DNA from: Deltaproteobacteria bacterium
GTDB taxonomy: Bacteria > Desulfobacterota > Binatia > HRBIN30 > JACQVA1
Assembly: GCA_016210005.1 (NCBI GenBank)
Contig: JACQVA010000222.1
Coordinates: forward strand, 1-32,098
Length of the DNA stretch: 32,098 nt
Reading direction: 5' to 3'
The notes under the pieces were generated by a model. It did not search any database. It saw nothing but the letters and a program-made list of their open reading frames with translations, and was not told the DNA's origin. Below are positions 1-7,935 of this stretch, one piece after another (the stretch's first letter is position 1; each line of letters starts with the position of its first letter). The position numbers and the translations under genes were made by a program.

Positions 1-90
1 AGGTCACCCCAATGTACAGCGTGCCGTTCCGTTTGCTGGCCAGGATGCAAACGCAGAACTGCTTGTCCATAGCGCCAAACGCCAAACTGG

Positions 91-110
91 ATTCCCGCTT
101 TCGCGGGAAT
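91..110. repeat. REP-like palindrome (copy 1)
   Basis: An inverted repeat with arms ATTCCCGC and GCGGGAAT and a 4-nt TTTC loop, followed by GACGG. The same element with loop CTTC occurs at 32067-32086, at the far end of the window. Palindromes of this kind are common dispersed intergenic repeats. There is no coding feature here. Confidence 0.8.
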
Positions 111-129
111 GACGGCCATAACACCGAAC

Positions 130-158
130 CACGTTACCCACAAATTTGTCGCGCACCC
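130..158 (+). repeat. 29-bp intergenic repeat, copy A
   Basis: This 29-bp stretch contains GTTACCCACAAATTTGTCGC and matches 27 of 29 bases with the minus-strand sequence at 23158-23186. It lies 110 nt upstream of the deoxyhypusine synthase-like start, in the same orientation as that gene. The core ACAAATTTGT is itself palindromic. It could be an operator or promoter element, or the remnant end of an insertion sequence. Apart from this copy and the palindrome at 91-110 I see nothing in positions 1-268. Confidence 0.6.
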
Positions 159-268
159 ATTGAGCGTTCGGCCGGGATGCGGGCCGGGGCTACTGACTCG
201 CTCACGCCGATGTGCTACAGCCACGCGCGTCTATCGCCGCGAACTTCAGAGCCACGGGAGAGCAACGA

Positions 269-1378
269 ATGGGAAAGGCCGCCCGGCTGCAGCATCGCCG
301 CCGTATCGCTCCGCAGCCGATTCACCGCGCGATCTCGCTCACCGAGCTGGTCGACTCGACCTTCTTGGCATACAACGCCGCCCGCTTGCGGGAGGCCTGT
401 CAGGTGTTTACGCGCAGGATGCTGGCGCCGGAGGTAACCATCGGTGTCAGCCTCACAGGCGCACTCACTCCGGCCGGGGCCGGCATCGCCGCGCTGATTC
501 CGTTGATCGAGCACGGCTTCGTCGACTGGGTGGTGAGCACGGGCGCGAACCTCTACCACGACCTGCACTTCGGCATCGGTCTCGATCTTCACATGGGGAC
601 GCCGTTCGTAAGCGACGTGGAGTTGCGCGGTGAAGGGGTGGTGCGGATCTACGACGTCTTCTTCGACTACACCGTGCTGCTCGAAACCGATGCGTTTTGC
701 CGCCAGGTGATCGCGGCGCCCGAGTTTCAGCGCAGCATGAGCACGGCGGAGTTCCACTACCGGCTCGGCGCCTACGTTTGCGAGCGCGAGCGCGTGCTCG
801 GCCTCGGCCGCCGCTCGCTGCTGGCCGCCGCGCACGTACACGGCGTACCGGTCTATACCTCGTCGCCGGGGGACAGCTCGATCGGCATGAACGTGGCCGC
901 GCTGGCGTTGACCGGCAACCAGCTCGCTTTCGACGTCTCGCGCGACGTCAACGAAACCGCCGCCATCGTCTATGCGGCCAAACAGCACGAAGGCCGCAGC
1001 GGCGTACTGCTGCTCGGTGGTGGCTCGCCGAAGAACTTCGTGTTGCAAACCGAACCGCAAATCCAAGAGGTGCTGGGCATTGCCGAAAGCGGCCACGACT
1101 TCTTCATTCAAGTGACCGATGCCCGCCCCGACACCGGCGGGTTGTCGGGGGCCACGCCCAACGAGGCCGTCAGCTGGGGCAAGGTCGATCCGCAGGCGCT
1201 GCCCGACGCGGTCGTCTGCTACCTCGATGCCACCGTCGCCCTGCCGATTCTGACCGCCTACGCGCTCGCCAATCATGAGCCGCGAACGCACAAGCGGCTC
1301 TACGATCAGCGCGAGGCCTTGTTGGCGGACCTGACGGCCGAATATCGCCGCGTCAGCAAACAACAGGAGAGCCGCTGA
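269..1378 (+). CDS. Deoxyhypusine synthase-like protein (possible homospermidine synthase)
   Basis: A 369-residue member of the deoxyhypusine synthase (DHS) family. Eukaryotic and archaeal DHS uses NAD and spermidine to transfer a 4-aminobutyl group to a lysine of eIF5A. Bacteria lack that substrate, and some bacterial homologues make homospermidine from small polyamines. The segment [16 protein letters not shown] carries the lysine (about residue 305) that forms the enzyme-imine intermediate in DHS, so the catalytic centre looks intact. [11 protein letters not shown] and [10 protein letters not shown] are other conserved stretches. The ATG at 269 is chosen because GGGAG lies 8 nt upstream; the frame is open back to 212. 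The stop overlaps the next start (TGATG), so translation of the two genes is probably coupled. The polyamine role is inferred from family, not shown. Confidence 0.85.
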   Translation: MGKAARLQHRRRIAPQPIHRAISLTELVDSTFLAYNAARLREACQVFTRRMLAPEVTIGVSLTGALTPAGAGIAALIPLIEHGFVDWVVSTGANLYHDLHFGIGLDLHMGTPFVSDVELRGEGVVRIYDVFFDYTVLLETDAFCRQVIAAPEFQRSMSTAEFHYRLGAYVCERERVLGLGRRSLLAAAHVHGVPVYTSSPGDSSIGMNVAALALTGNQLAFDVSRDVNETAAIVYAAKQHEGRSGVLLLGGGSPKNFVLQTEPQIQEVLGIAESGHDFFIQVTDARPDTGGLSGATPNEAVSWGKVDPQALPDAVVCYLDATVALPILTAYALANHEPRTHKRLYDQREALLADLTAEYRRVSKQQESR

Positions 1379-2160
1379 TGGCGCGACCCGAGTTGAGTGT
1401 GGCGATCGCCGCGGCGCGGGCCGCCGGGGCCGTGATCCGCGAGATCTACGCCGCCCCCTTCGATGTTCGGCACAAAGGACATGACAACCCGGTGACCGAA
1501 GCCGATCTGCAGGCCAACGAGCGGATTCACGGCATCATCCACGCGGCCTTTCCCGACGACGGCTGGTTGTCCGAGGAAACCCGCGATCAGCCCGATCGTT
1601 TGGCGAAATCACGGGTGTGGATCATCGATCCGCTCGACGGCACCAAGGAATTCGTGCAACACATCCCCGAGTTCTGCGTCTGCGTAGCGCTGGTGGACGG
1701 GGGCGAGCCGATCGTCGGCGTCAGCTACGACCCGATTCACGACGAGGTCTTTGCCGCTGAACGTGGCGGCGGGCTGACGGTGAACGGCATCCCGGCGCGC
1801 GTGAGCAGCGAGTCCGCGCTCGACCGCGCCCGCGTGCTGGCCAGTCGCTCGGAGGACAAACGCGGCGAGTGGGAGGCCTATAAGCCGCACATGCAAGTCG
1901 CGCTCACCGGCAGTGTGGCCTTCAAACTGGCACTGGTAGCCGCGGGCCGCGCCGACGCCACTTTCAGCCTGACGCCGAAGAACGAATGGGACATTTGCGC
2001 CGGTACGCTGCTGGTCAGCGAAGGCGGCGGCCGCATGACCGACCGTGCCTGCCAGCCGCTGCGCTTCAATCAGCCCGACCCGCTGCGCCCGGGCTTGATC
2101 GCCAGCAACGGCCGGCTCCACGGCCCGCTGCAAGATCTGATCGCGCGCCTGTCGGCGTAA
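1378..2160 (+). CDS. cysQ: 3'(2'),5'-bisphosphate nucleotidase, CysQ/inositol monophosphatase family
   Basis: A 260-residue Mg-dependent phosphatase of the inositol monophosphatase superfamily. CysQ converts 3'-phosphoadenosine 5'-phosphate to AMP and so recycles a by-product of sulfate assimilation and sulfotransferases. Metal-site motifs are present: EE at residues 66-67, WIIDPLDGTKEF at 81-92 with D84 and D87, and EWDICAGTLLV with D205. The KEF after DPLDGT and the overall length favour CysQ over true inositol monophosphatase, although substrate preference cannot be proven from sequence. It starts 1 nt inside the stop of the DHS-like gene, which implies a two-gene operon. It converges with the minus-strand phosphodiesterase 24 nt downstream, and I see no terminator in that gap. 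Confidence 0.88.
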   Translation: MARPELSVAIAAARAAGAVIREIYAAPFDVRHKGHDNPVTEADLQANERIHGIIHAAFPDDGWLSEETRDQPDRLAKSRVWIIDPLDGTKEFVQHIPEFCVCVALVDGGEPIVGVSYDPIHDEVFAAERGGGLTVNGIPARVSSESALDRARVLASRSEDKRGEWEAYKPHMQVALTGSVAFKLALVAAGRADATFSLTPKNEWDICAGTLLVSEGGGRMTDRACQPLRFNQPDPLRPGLIASNGRLHGPLQDLIARLSA

Positions 2161-2184
2161 GCGGCCGAGCCGCGACTGCCGGCG

Positions 2185-2979
2185 CTAGCGGTGCGCAGCG
2201 GCAGCCATGCGCGCCAAGCCCGGCAGGTCGGAAATCAGCCCGTCCACCCCCAGCGCCAGCAACCGCTCCATCTCGGGGCGATCGTTGATGGTCCAGGCGT
2301 GGATCTCCAAGCCGAAGCGGTGCGCGGCGGCCACGCTCGGCGCACTGATCAGCTCGATATCGCCGAACTGCGGCGGGATCTGCAGCGCCCGGCCGGCGGG
2401 CCGATAGTCGGCGAAACCGGTACTCAGCCGGCCGACGAAATCGAGCACGTCGCCGGTCGAGAAGCTGGTGTCGATCTGCTCGCCCGCGGCCGCGCGGATG
2501 GCGGCCATGATCGCGTCGTGTTCGGCGGCCAGCAGCACGTCGGCGCCGCGCCCGGCCGCGAGGATCAGGCGCACGACCTCTTCGGCAATTGCCGGCTGCG
2601 CCTGCTTGACCTCGATGTTGCAGCGCGCCTTGGGAAAGCGCGCCAGCAGTTCCGCCAGCGTCGGTACGCGCACGCCCTGGCCGCGGTAGGGATAGTGTTT
2701 GCCGTCGAAGGTGAAGTGATAGCCGGCATCGAGGCCGGTCACTTCTGCCAGGGTGTAGGAGTTGACCGGCCCGGAGCCGTCGGTGGTGCGGTCGAGCGTC
2801 TCATCGTGCATCACCACGATGTGGCCGTCGCGGGTGCCGTGGACGTCGAGTTCGAGGTAGCCAGCGCCCAGTTCCAGCGCCAGTGCGAACGACGGCAGGG
2901 TGTTCTCCGGCGCCAAGCCGGCAGCGCCGCGGTGCCCAAACACCCGCGGGTGCGGGCCGCAAAAGTAGTTTGAGGTCAC
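2185..2979 (-). CDS. Glycerophosphodiester phosphodiesterase
   Basis: A 264-residue GDPD-family TIM-barrel enzyme that hydrolyses glycerophosphodiesters to sn-glycerol 3-phosphate and an alcohol. The N-terminus has the family signature FGHRGAAGLAPENTLPSF (His16, Arg17, Glu25). This is followed by ELDVHGTRDG (Glu43, Asp45) and VVMHDETLDRTTDG (His58), the metal and catalytic residues. No signal peptide is visible, so it is probably cytoplasmic like UgpQ. The start is GTG at 2979, 14 nt after the stop of the M23 peptidase gene and without a clear Shine-Dalgarno. It is probably co-transcribed with, and therefore under the same riboswitch as, that peptidase gene. Confidence 0.9.
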   Translation of the reverse strand: MTSNYFCGPHPRVFGHRGAAGLAPENTLPSFALALELGAGYLELDVHGTRDGHIVVMHDETLDRTTDGSGPVNSYTLAEVTGLDAGYHFTFDGKHYPYRGQGVRVPTLAELLARFPKARCNIEVKQAQPAIAEEVVRLILAAGRGADVLLAAEHDAIMAAIRAAAGEQIDTSFSTGDVLDFVGRLSTGFADYRPAGRALQIPPQFGDIELISAPSVAAAHRFGLEIHAWTINDRPEMERLLALGVDGLISDLPGLARMAAAAHR

Positions 2980-2993
2980 AAACGGTGCGCGGG

Positions 2994-4298
2994 CTATTGG
3001 GTGATCGAGACCACGCCCGGCCGGCGCGTCGGTGGCAGCGCGGCCAACAGCGTCGGCTCCACCGGTACCGCACTCGGCGGCCGCGGCACGCCCGCGAGCC
3101 GGGTCAACAGCCCCTGCTTCGCCAACTGAAAGCGCTGCGGATCAGCGATCAGCCGCCGCAGCGACACCCGCGCCGTCAGCGGATTGAGGTACTGCCCGTT
3201 ACGATAAAGCGCGAAGTGCAAGTGCGGGCCGGTGGTCAAGCCGGTCTGCCCGACCCAACCGATCACTTGCCCCTGCCTGACGGCCGTTCCCGCGCGCAAG
3301 TCGCGGGCGATGCCGCGCAGGTGCGAGTACGTCGTCGACAGCCCCTCGCCGTGGCGCACGGCGATCTGGTTGCCGTAGTCGCCGTTGCGCCCGGCGGCGA
3401 TCACCACGCCGTCGCCGGCGGCGCGCACCGGCGTGCCTACAGGCGCGGCGAAGTCGACGCCATTGTGCGGCCGCGTGTGCTTCAATATGGGATGAAACCG
3501 CGCCCCCGAGAACACCGAGCTGATACGAGTGAACTCCACCGGGTAGCGCAAGAAGCTCTGGGCGAGGACCCGCCCGCTGGCATCGACGTAGGTGCCTTCG
3601 ACCCCGTCGTCGTAATAAAAAGCCTGCGCCAGCCGCTTGGCGCTGCGGATCTCCGCGGCCAGCACCCGGCCCGGCGGTAGCACACGGCCGTCACTGCTGA
3701 CGCGGCGCTCGTACAACACCCGGAAGCGATCGCCCGCTTGGACTCGCCGGAAATCGAATTCCCAGCCGAGGATATCGGCCATCTGCGAAATGATCTGATC
3801 AGGGATACCGGTGCGCCGCGCCGCCTGGTGGAAGTTCTTCTCGACCACGCCCTCTGCGCCGACCACCGTCACCTTGATCGCCAGCGGCTCGGTCCGACCA
3901 CGCAGCTGCTTGCCCGCGCGTTCGACGACCACGCGGGTGTGGTTGTCGACTTCGTAGTTGAGCGCGGCCAAGCGGCCGCCGCGTTCGAGCTGAAGTACCA
4001 GCACGTGCCCCGGCGCCAGCTGCACCGGGCCGGCGGCAGTGCGGATCGCCTTGTCCCACTGGGCGATCTCGCGACGGCTCAGGCCGCGCTTAGCCAGAAT
4101 GCCGGTGAGGGTCTCTGTGCGTTGCACCACGTGGCGCACGCTCTTGTTGCTGGCGGGAGCGGCGGCAGCCGGACGAGGCGCGGTGGTGGCGGAACGCCTT
4201 GCCGCACGGCTGGCCCACGCGGGTTGGCTGAAGATGGCGGCACCGACGGCGAAGCCTAACAGCCACGCCGATCGCACCTGAAACCGTTGGTTTCTCAC
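2994..4298 (-). CDS. Secreted M23 (LytM-type) murein endopeptidase under riboswitch control
   Basis: A 434-residue exported zinc metallopeptidase expected to cut peptidoglycan cross-links in the periplasm. The GTG at 4298 is chosen because GGAAGGAGAG ends just upstream and the peptide then begins with a good signal sequence (VRNQRFQVRSAWLLGF, hydrophobic core, cut after PAWA). Residues about 50-110 resemble the LysM/OapA-like N-terminal region of MepM-type enzymes. The C-terminal M23 domain has HNGVD (His278, Asp282), a conserved His near 326 and HLH (His359, His361), the full zinc/catalytic set, so it is probably an active hydrolase rather than an activator. A c-di-AMP riboswitch and an intrinsic terminator lie in its 5' leader. 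The phosphodiesterase gene follows after 14 nt. Confidence 0.92.
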   Translation of the reverse strand: MRNQRFQVRSAWLLGFAVGAAIFSQPAWASRAARRSATTAPRPAAAAPASNKSVRHVVQRTETLTGILAKRGLSRREIAQWDKAIRTAAGPVQLAPGHVLVLQLERGGRLAALNYEVDNHTRVVVERAGKQLRGRTEPLAIKVTVVGAEGVVEKNFHQAARRTGIPDQIISQMADILGWEFDFRRVQAGDRFRVLYERRVSSDGRVLPPGRVLAAEIRSAKRLAQAFYYDDGVEGTYVDASGRVLAQSFLRYPVEFTRISSVFSGARFHPILKHTRPHNGVDFAAPVGTPVRAAGDGVVIAAGRNGDYGNQIAVRHGEGLSTTYSHLRGIARDLRAGTAVRQGQVIGWVGQTGLTTGPHLHFALYRNGQYLNPLTARVSLRRLIADPQRFQLAKQGLLTRLAGVPRPPSAVPVEPTLLAALPPTRRPGVVSITQ

Positions 4299-4367
4299 GA
4301 CGCGCTCTCCTTCCTGCGACACAGTAGAAGAGAGGCTCCCCATGACCACGCACAGCCATCGGCCGCC

Positions 4368-4397
4368 AAAAAAAATCGGCAGAGGATCGCTCCCCTG
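4368..4397 (-). terminator. Intrinsic terminator, expression platform of the riboswitch
   Basis: On the minus strand a 7-bp stem (CAGGGGA/TCCTCTG with one G-U pair) closes a GCGA loop and is followed by CCGA and eight T residues. It lies between the riboswitch aptamer and the M23 gene, about 70 nt before the start codon. A terminator here fits an OFF switch in which ligand binding leads to early termination. Confidence 0.8.
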
Positions 4398-4414
4398 GCC
4401 GTATCCAGTTTGGC

Positions 4415-4548
4415 GCCTCTCCTTGAAGGCCGGCGAAGTTAGCTGACGGGTTAGGGCTCAAAGAGTTGCCCATCCCGGGGCTGGTGCCACCGAGATTCAC
4501 CCCAAAACGAAACCTGGGTCCTCCGCTCCTCGTTTCTGAGGATTAGGC
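4415..4548 (-). promoter_or_regulatory. c-di-AMP riboswitch (ydaO/yuaA class)
   Basis: The minus-strand leader of the M23 gene carries the conserved blocks of the ydaO aptamer in order: GCCTAATCCTC near the 5' end, GCGGAGGACCCA, TTGGGGTGAATC, GGGCAACTCTTTGAGCCC, then CCGTCAGCTAAC and finally GGAGAGGC. GCCT near the 5' end can pair with AGGC at the 3' end to form P1. This class binds cyclic di-AMP and in other bacteria controls cell-wall hydrolases and potassium or osmolyte transport. A terminator follows 18 nt downstream. Aptamer identity is from motif recognition; ligand and direction of control are from family knowledge. Confidence 0.92.
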
Positions 4549-4563
4549 CTATGTCGCGTCGCA

Positions 4564-4592
4564 GTCGTACTGAACTTTGCCGTGGGAATCAA
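4564..4592 (-). promoter_or_regulatory. Possible promoter for the riboswitch leader
   Basis: On the minus strand TTGATT (4587-4592) and TACGAC (4564-4569) are separated by 17 nt, and predicted initiation falls just before the aptamer. The match to the sigma-70 consensus is only moderate; the position is the main argument. The rest of 4593-4634 shows no further signal. Confidence 0.3.
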
Positions 4593-4634
4593 GCTCGCGG
4601 CGAATCTTTTTTTCCGTTGCCGCTGGAGTACTGG

Positions 4635-5453
4635 TCACGACCGGGGCAAGCGGAAACACGCGACGGTGTTGGCGTGGGTGCGCGCCGCTAGCTCGCCGAG
4701 CGAAACGCCGCGGATGGCGGCGAGGGCTTGGGCGGTAAACAGGACGTAGGCCGGCTCGTTGCGGCGGCCGCGCAGTGGGGCGGGGGTCAGAAACGGGGCG
4801 TCGGTTTCGATCAATAGCCGGTCCGCCGGCGTCAGCCGCGCGGCGGCTTGCAGCTCACCGGCATTCTTGAAGGTCACGATGCCGCTGAACGAGAGATAGA
4901 AGCCGAGGTCGAGAAAGGCGCGAGCCTCGGCTGCCGAGCCGGAGAAGCAATGGATCACGCCACCAACTTCAGCGGCGCCTTCTTCGCGCATGATGGTGAT
5001 CGCCACTTCACCGGCGTCGCGCAAGTGAATGGTGAGCGGCAAGCGCAGCCGGCGGGCCAGTGCGATGCAGCGGCGGAAGGCGGCTTCCTGTGCCGGCCGC
5101 GGCGAGTTGTCGTAGTAGAAATCCAGGCCGGTCTCACCGATGGCCAGCACTTTCGGCTGCTGCGCCAGACGTTCGAGTGCCGCCAACGCCGGCTCCGAGG
5201 CCTCACTGGCAGCGTGCGGATGAATGCCGACGGTGGCGAAGATCGCCGGGTGCAGTGCCGCCAAGGCCACCGCCTCGTCGTTGCACTGCAACGGCCCGCC
5301 GGCACCGATCGTGATCATGGTGGTAACGCCGGCGGCAATGGCGCGAGTGATCACCGCCTCGCGATCGCCGGCAAAGCGCTCCTCGTCCAAGTGGCAGTGG
5401 GAATCAATTGCGCTCACGCCCGCGGTCAGGCGCGGCAAGTCGGCGGGGGCCAT
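4635..5453 (-). CDS. tatD: TatD family metal-dependent deoxyribonuclease
   Basis: A 272-residue TIM-barrel hydrolase of the TatD (YcfH/YabD) family, metal-dependent enzymes with 3'-5' exonuclease activity on DNA or RNA. It shows DSHCHLDEERF at the N-terminus (first two metal-binding His), GETGLDFYYD (bridging Glu), IHLRDAGE, IHCFSGSA and ETDAPFLTP (last metal-binding Asp). The ATG at 5453 is preferred; an in-frame TTG two codons earlier is possible. It follows metG by 94 nt on the same strand, an order also seen in Bacillus (metS-yabD). I see no terminator between its stop and the riboswitch promoter region. Confidence 0.92.
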   Translation of the reverse strand: MAPADLPRLTAGVSAIDSHCHLDEERFAGDREAVITRAIAAGVTTMITIGAGGPLQCNDEAVALAALHPAIFATVGIHPHAASEASEPALAALERLAQQPKVLAIGETGLDFYYDNSPRPAQEAAFRRCIALARRLRLPLTIHLRDAGEVAITIMREEGAAEVGGVIHCFSGSAAEARAFLDLGFYLSFSGIVTFKNAGELQAAARLTPADRLLIETDAPFLTPAPLRGRRNEPAYVLFTAQALAAIRGVSLGELAARTHANTVACFRLPRS

Positions 5454-5547
5454 TAGCAACCGCTCGACTGCCGAGAAGCGCGGGCACGGAGTGGGAAGCT
5501 TCGCTTGCGAGCGCCCTTGGCCGCGGCGCGGAGCCGGCGCCGCCGTC

Positions 5548-7077
5548 TCATTGGTTGGGCTCGATGCGCGGGAACAGGATCAGCGATGGGCCGGTCACAT
5601 GGCCGCTGTGGAAGTGCGTACCCCAAGCGCCGTCGAGGGCGGGGGTGCCCGGCAGGTTGAGGGCGCTCAGGATGCGCTCACTGGTCTCGGGCAGAAACGG
5701 CTCCAGCAACGTCGCCGAGACGCGCAAGGCTTCGAGCAGGTGATGCAGGATGGCGCCGACGCGCGGGCGCTGGGCGGCATCCTTGGCCAGCGTAAACGGC
5801 GCCGTGACCACGATGTACTTGTTGGCGTGATCAATGGCGCGCCACAGTGATTCCAGCGCGCGGTGAAAAGCCATCCGCTCGATCAGCTCCGGCACCTCCC
5901 GCGCCGCCAGCGCGAAGGCCGCGATCAGCGCCCGATCATCCTCGCTCGACTCGCCCAGCGGCTGCACCGCCCCTTGGAAGTAACGCTGTTGCATCGACAG
6001 GGTGCGGCTGACGAGGTTGCCGAGATTGTTGGCCAGGTCGGCGTTGACGCGGGTGATGAAGCCGTCCTCGGTGAACGAGGCGTCCTGGCCGAAGACCATG
6101 TCGCGCAGCAGGAAGTAACGAAACGCGTCCATGCCGTAACGCGCCTTCATGTCGAGCGGCCGGATGGTGTTGCCCAGGCTCTTCGACATCTTGCTCTCGC
6201 CGCGAATCCAGTAGCCGTGCACGCGCAGCTGCTGGTAGAGCGGCAAGCCCAACGCCATCAGCATGGTCGGCCAGAAGATGCCGTGGGGCTTGAGAATGTC
6301 CTTGCCGATCAAATGGTGCACCGCCGGCCAGAAGCGCTGGAAGACGTCTTCGCCTTGGGCCTTGAGCACGCTGATGTAGCTGATCAGCGCATCGAACCAG
6401 ACGTAAGTGACGTAGGCGGGATCGAAGGGCAGCTCGATGCCCCACGTCAGCCGCGACTTCGGCCGTGAGATGCACAGGTCGCCGAGCGCCTCGCCCCGCA
6501 GCAGGGCCAGCACTTCGTTGCGATACTGCTCGGGGACGATCAACTGCGGGCGGGCCTCGAGTTCGGCCAGCAGGCGCGCCTGGTACTTGCTCATGCGGAA
6601 GAAGTAGTTGTCCTCGGACACCGGCGCCGGCGCCTTGAGATGGTCCGGACACAGGCCGTTGACCAGCTCCTTCTCGGTGTACAGCCGCTCGCACTCGGTG
6701 CAGTAGAGGCCGGAGTAACTCCCGAAATATATGTCACCCGCGGTGTGCAGCTGGCTGAGGAAGCCCCGCACCACCTCGACGTGAGTGCAATCGGTGGTGC
6801 GGACGAAGGCATCGTGGGTGAAGCCGCACGCGGCCCAGGTGTCGCGGAAGATGCGGCTGACCCGATCGGCATGCTGGCGCGGCGGCAGTCCGGCGGCGGC
6901 GGCGGCGTTGGCGATCTTGTCACCGTGTTCGTCGGTGCCGGTGATGAAGTAGGTCTCCTCCCCGCGGCGGCGGTGGGAGCGTGCCAGCACGTCGGCGATC
7001 AGGGTGGTGTAAGTGTGGCCGAGGTGGGGCTCGGCATTGATGTAGTAGATCGGCGTGGTGACGTAAAAGCGGCTCAT
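5548..7077 (-). CDS. metG: Methionyl-tRNA synthetase
   Basis: A 509-residue class I aminoacyl-tRNA synthetase that charges tRNA-Met. The Rossmann-fold signature PHLGH (residues 17-21, the HIGH box) and KMSKS (296-300) are both intact. The connective-peptide knuckle has Cys126, Cys129, Cys143 and His146, a CCCH zinc site like that of Thermus MetRS rather than the CCCC type. The protein ends without the C-terminal Trbp111-like tRNA-binding extension, so it is the short form. The ATG at 7077 lies 21 nt after the ricT stop, within the tmk-holB-ricT-metG-tatD run. Confidence 0.96.
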   Translation of the reverse strand: MSRFYVTTPIYYINAEPHLGHTYTTLIADVLARSHRRRGEETYFITGTDEHGDKIANAAAAAGLPPRQHADRVSRIFRDTWAACGFTHDAFVRTTDCTHVEVVRGFLSQLHTAGDIYFGSYSGLYCTECERLYTEKELVNGLCPDHLKAPAPVSEDNYFFRMSKYQARLLAELEARPQLIVPEQYRNEVLALLRGEALGDLCISRPKSRLTWGIELPFDPAYVTYVWFDALISYISVLKAQGEDVFQRFWPAVHHLIGKDILKPHGIFWPTMLMALGLPLYQQLRVHGYWIRGESKMSKSLGNTIRPLDMKARYGMDAFRYFLLRDMVFGQDASFTEDGFITRVNADLANNLGNLVSRTLSMQQRYFQGAVQPLGESSEDDRALIAAFALAAREVPELIERMAFHRALESLWRAIDHANKYIVVTAPFTLAKDAAQRPRVGAILHHLLEALRVSATLLEPFLPETSERILSALNLPGTPALDGAWGTHFHSGHVTGPSLILFPRIEPNQ

Positions 7078-7098
7078 TGGGAATCGGGCTGCGCGAAA

Positions 7099-7935
7099 TT
7101 ACGGCTGCGCTTTGCGTTCGACCAGCTCTTCGAGGCTGGCTTCGGTTTCACTGCCGTCTTGGTGGCGGATCTTCACCGTCTGCTTGAGCACATCTTGGTG
7201 AGTGACGACGCCGTCACCCTTGACGCAGGCCACCGCCGAGCCGATGGCCGGCAGGCGCCGCCCCAGCTCACGGTAGGTCAGGTACTCGAAGCGCAGGCAG
7301 CACTTGAGGCGGCCGCACATGCCGGCGAGCTTGGTGGGGTTGAGCGACAGGCCCTGATCCTTGGCCATCTTGACCGATATCGCTTCGAACTCCGTCAGCC
7401 AGCTGGCGCAGCACAGCTCGCGGCCGCAGGCGGCGATACCGCCGATGAATCGGGTTTCGTCGCGCGCGCCGATCTGCTTCATTTCAATGCGGGTGTGCAG
7501 CGTGTGCGCCAGGTCACGCACCAGATCACGGAAATCGACGCGCCCTTCGGCGCAGAAGTAGAAACTGATCTTGCCGCCGTCGAAGCTGCACTCGACGCTG
7601 ATCAGCTTCATCGCCAGGCCGCGTTCGCGAATGCGGTGCAGGGCGATGCGCTGCGCCTCGCGCTGGCGGCGCAGGTTGGCGTCCTCGCGGGCGAGGTCGC
7701 GGCCGTCGGCTTTCTTGATCACCCGGCCGAGTTTGGCCCCGGCCTCGACCGGCCGCAGCAGATCGCTGCGCACCACCGTACCCAGGGCCGAGCCCCGTTC
7801 GGTTTCGACGACGACCTGATCGCCGGGCTGCAGCTCGAGTGCGCCGCAGCTGTAAGGGCGCACGCCGCCGCCGCTCTCGCAGCGCACGCCGACCAGCCGG
7901 GGCGAGTTAGCCACGCTCGCGGTTTCGTCGCTCAT
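7099..7935 (-). CDS. ricT: PSP1-domain protein, RicT/YaaT family
   Basis: A 278-residue PSP1-domain protein. In Bacillus, RicT (YaaT) with RicA and RicF forms an iron-sulfur complex that adjusts RNase Y and affects sporulation and competence. Two cysteine clusters are present: CGRELCC (Cys170, 175, 176) and CGRLKCCLRFE (Cys207, 212, 213), the positions that hold Fe-S clusters in the family. No RicA or RicF homologue is visible in this window. The ATG overlaps the holB stop by 4 nt (ATGA), and the neighbours match the Bacillus order holB-yaaT. A role in RNA processing here is inference. Confidence 0.88.
   Translation of the reverse strand: MSDETASVANSPRLVGVRCESGGGVRPYSCGALELQPGDQVVVETERGSALGTVVRSDLLRPVEAGAKLGRVIKKADGRDLAREDANLRRQREAQRIALHRIRERGLAMKLISVECSFDGGKISFYFCAEGRVDFRDLVRDLAHTLHTRIEMKQIGARDETRFIGGIAACGRELCCASWLTEFEAISVKMAKDQGLSLNPTKLAGMCGRLKCCLRFEYLTYRELGRRLPAIGSAVACVKGDGVVTHQDVLKQTVKIRHQDGSETEASLEELVERKAQP

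Noticed and set aside
4605-4612. T run near the tatD stop as a tatD terminator
   Set aside because: The T residues are on the plus strand, so for the minus-strand gene it is an A run and no stem precedes it.
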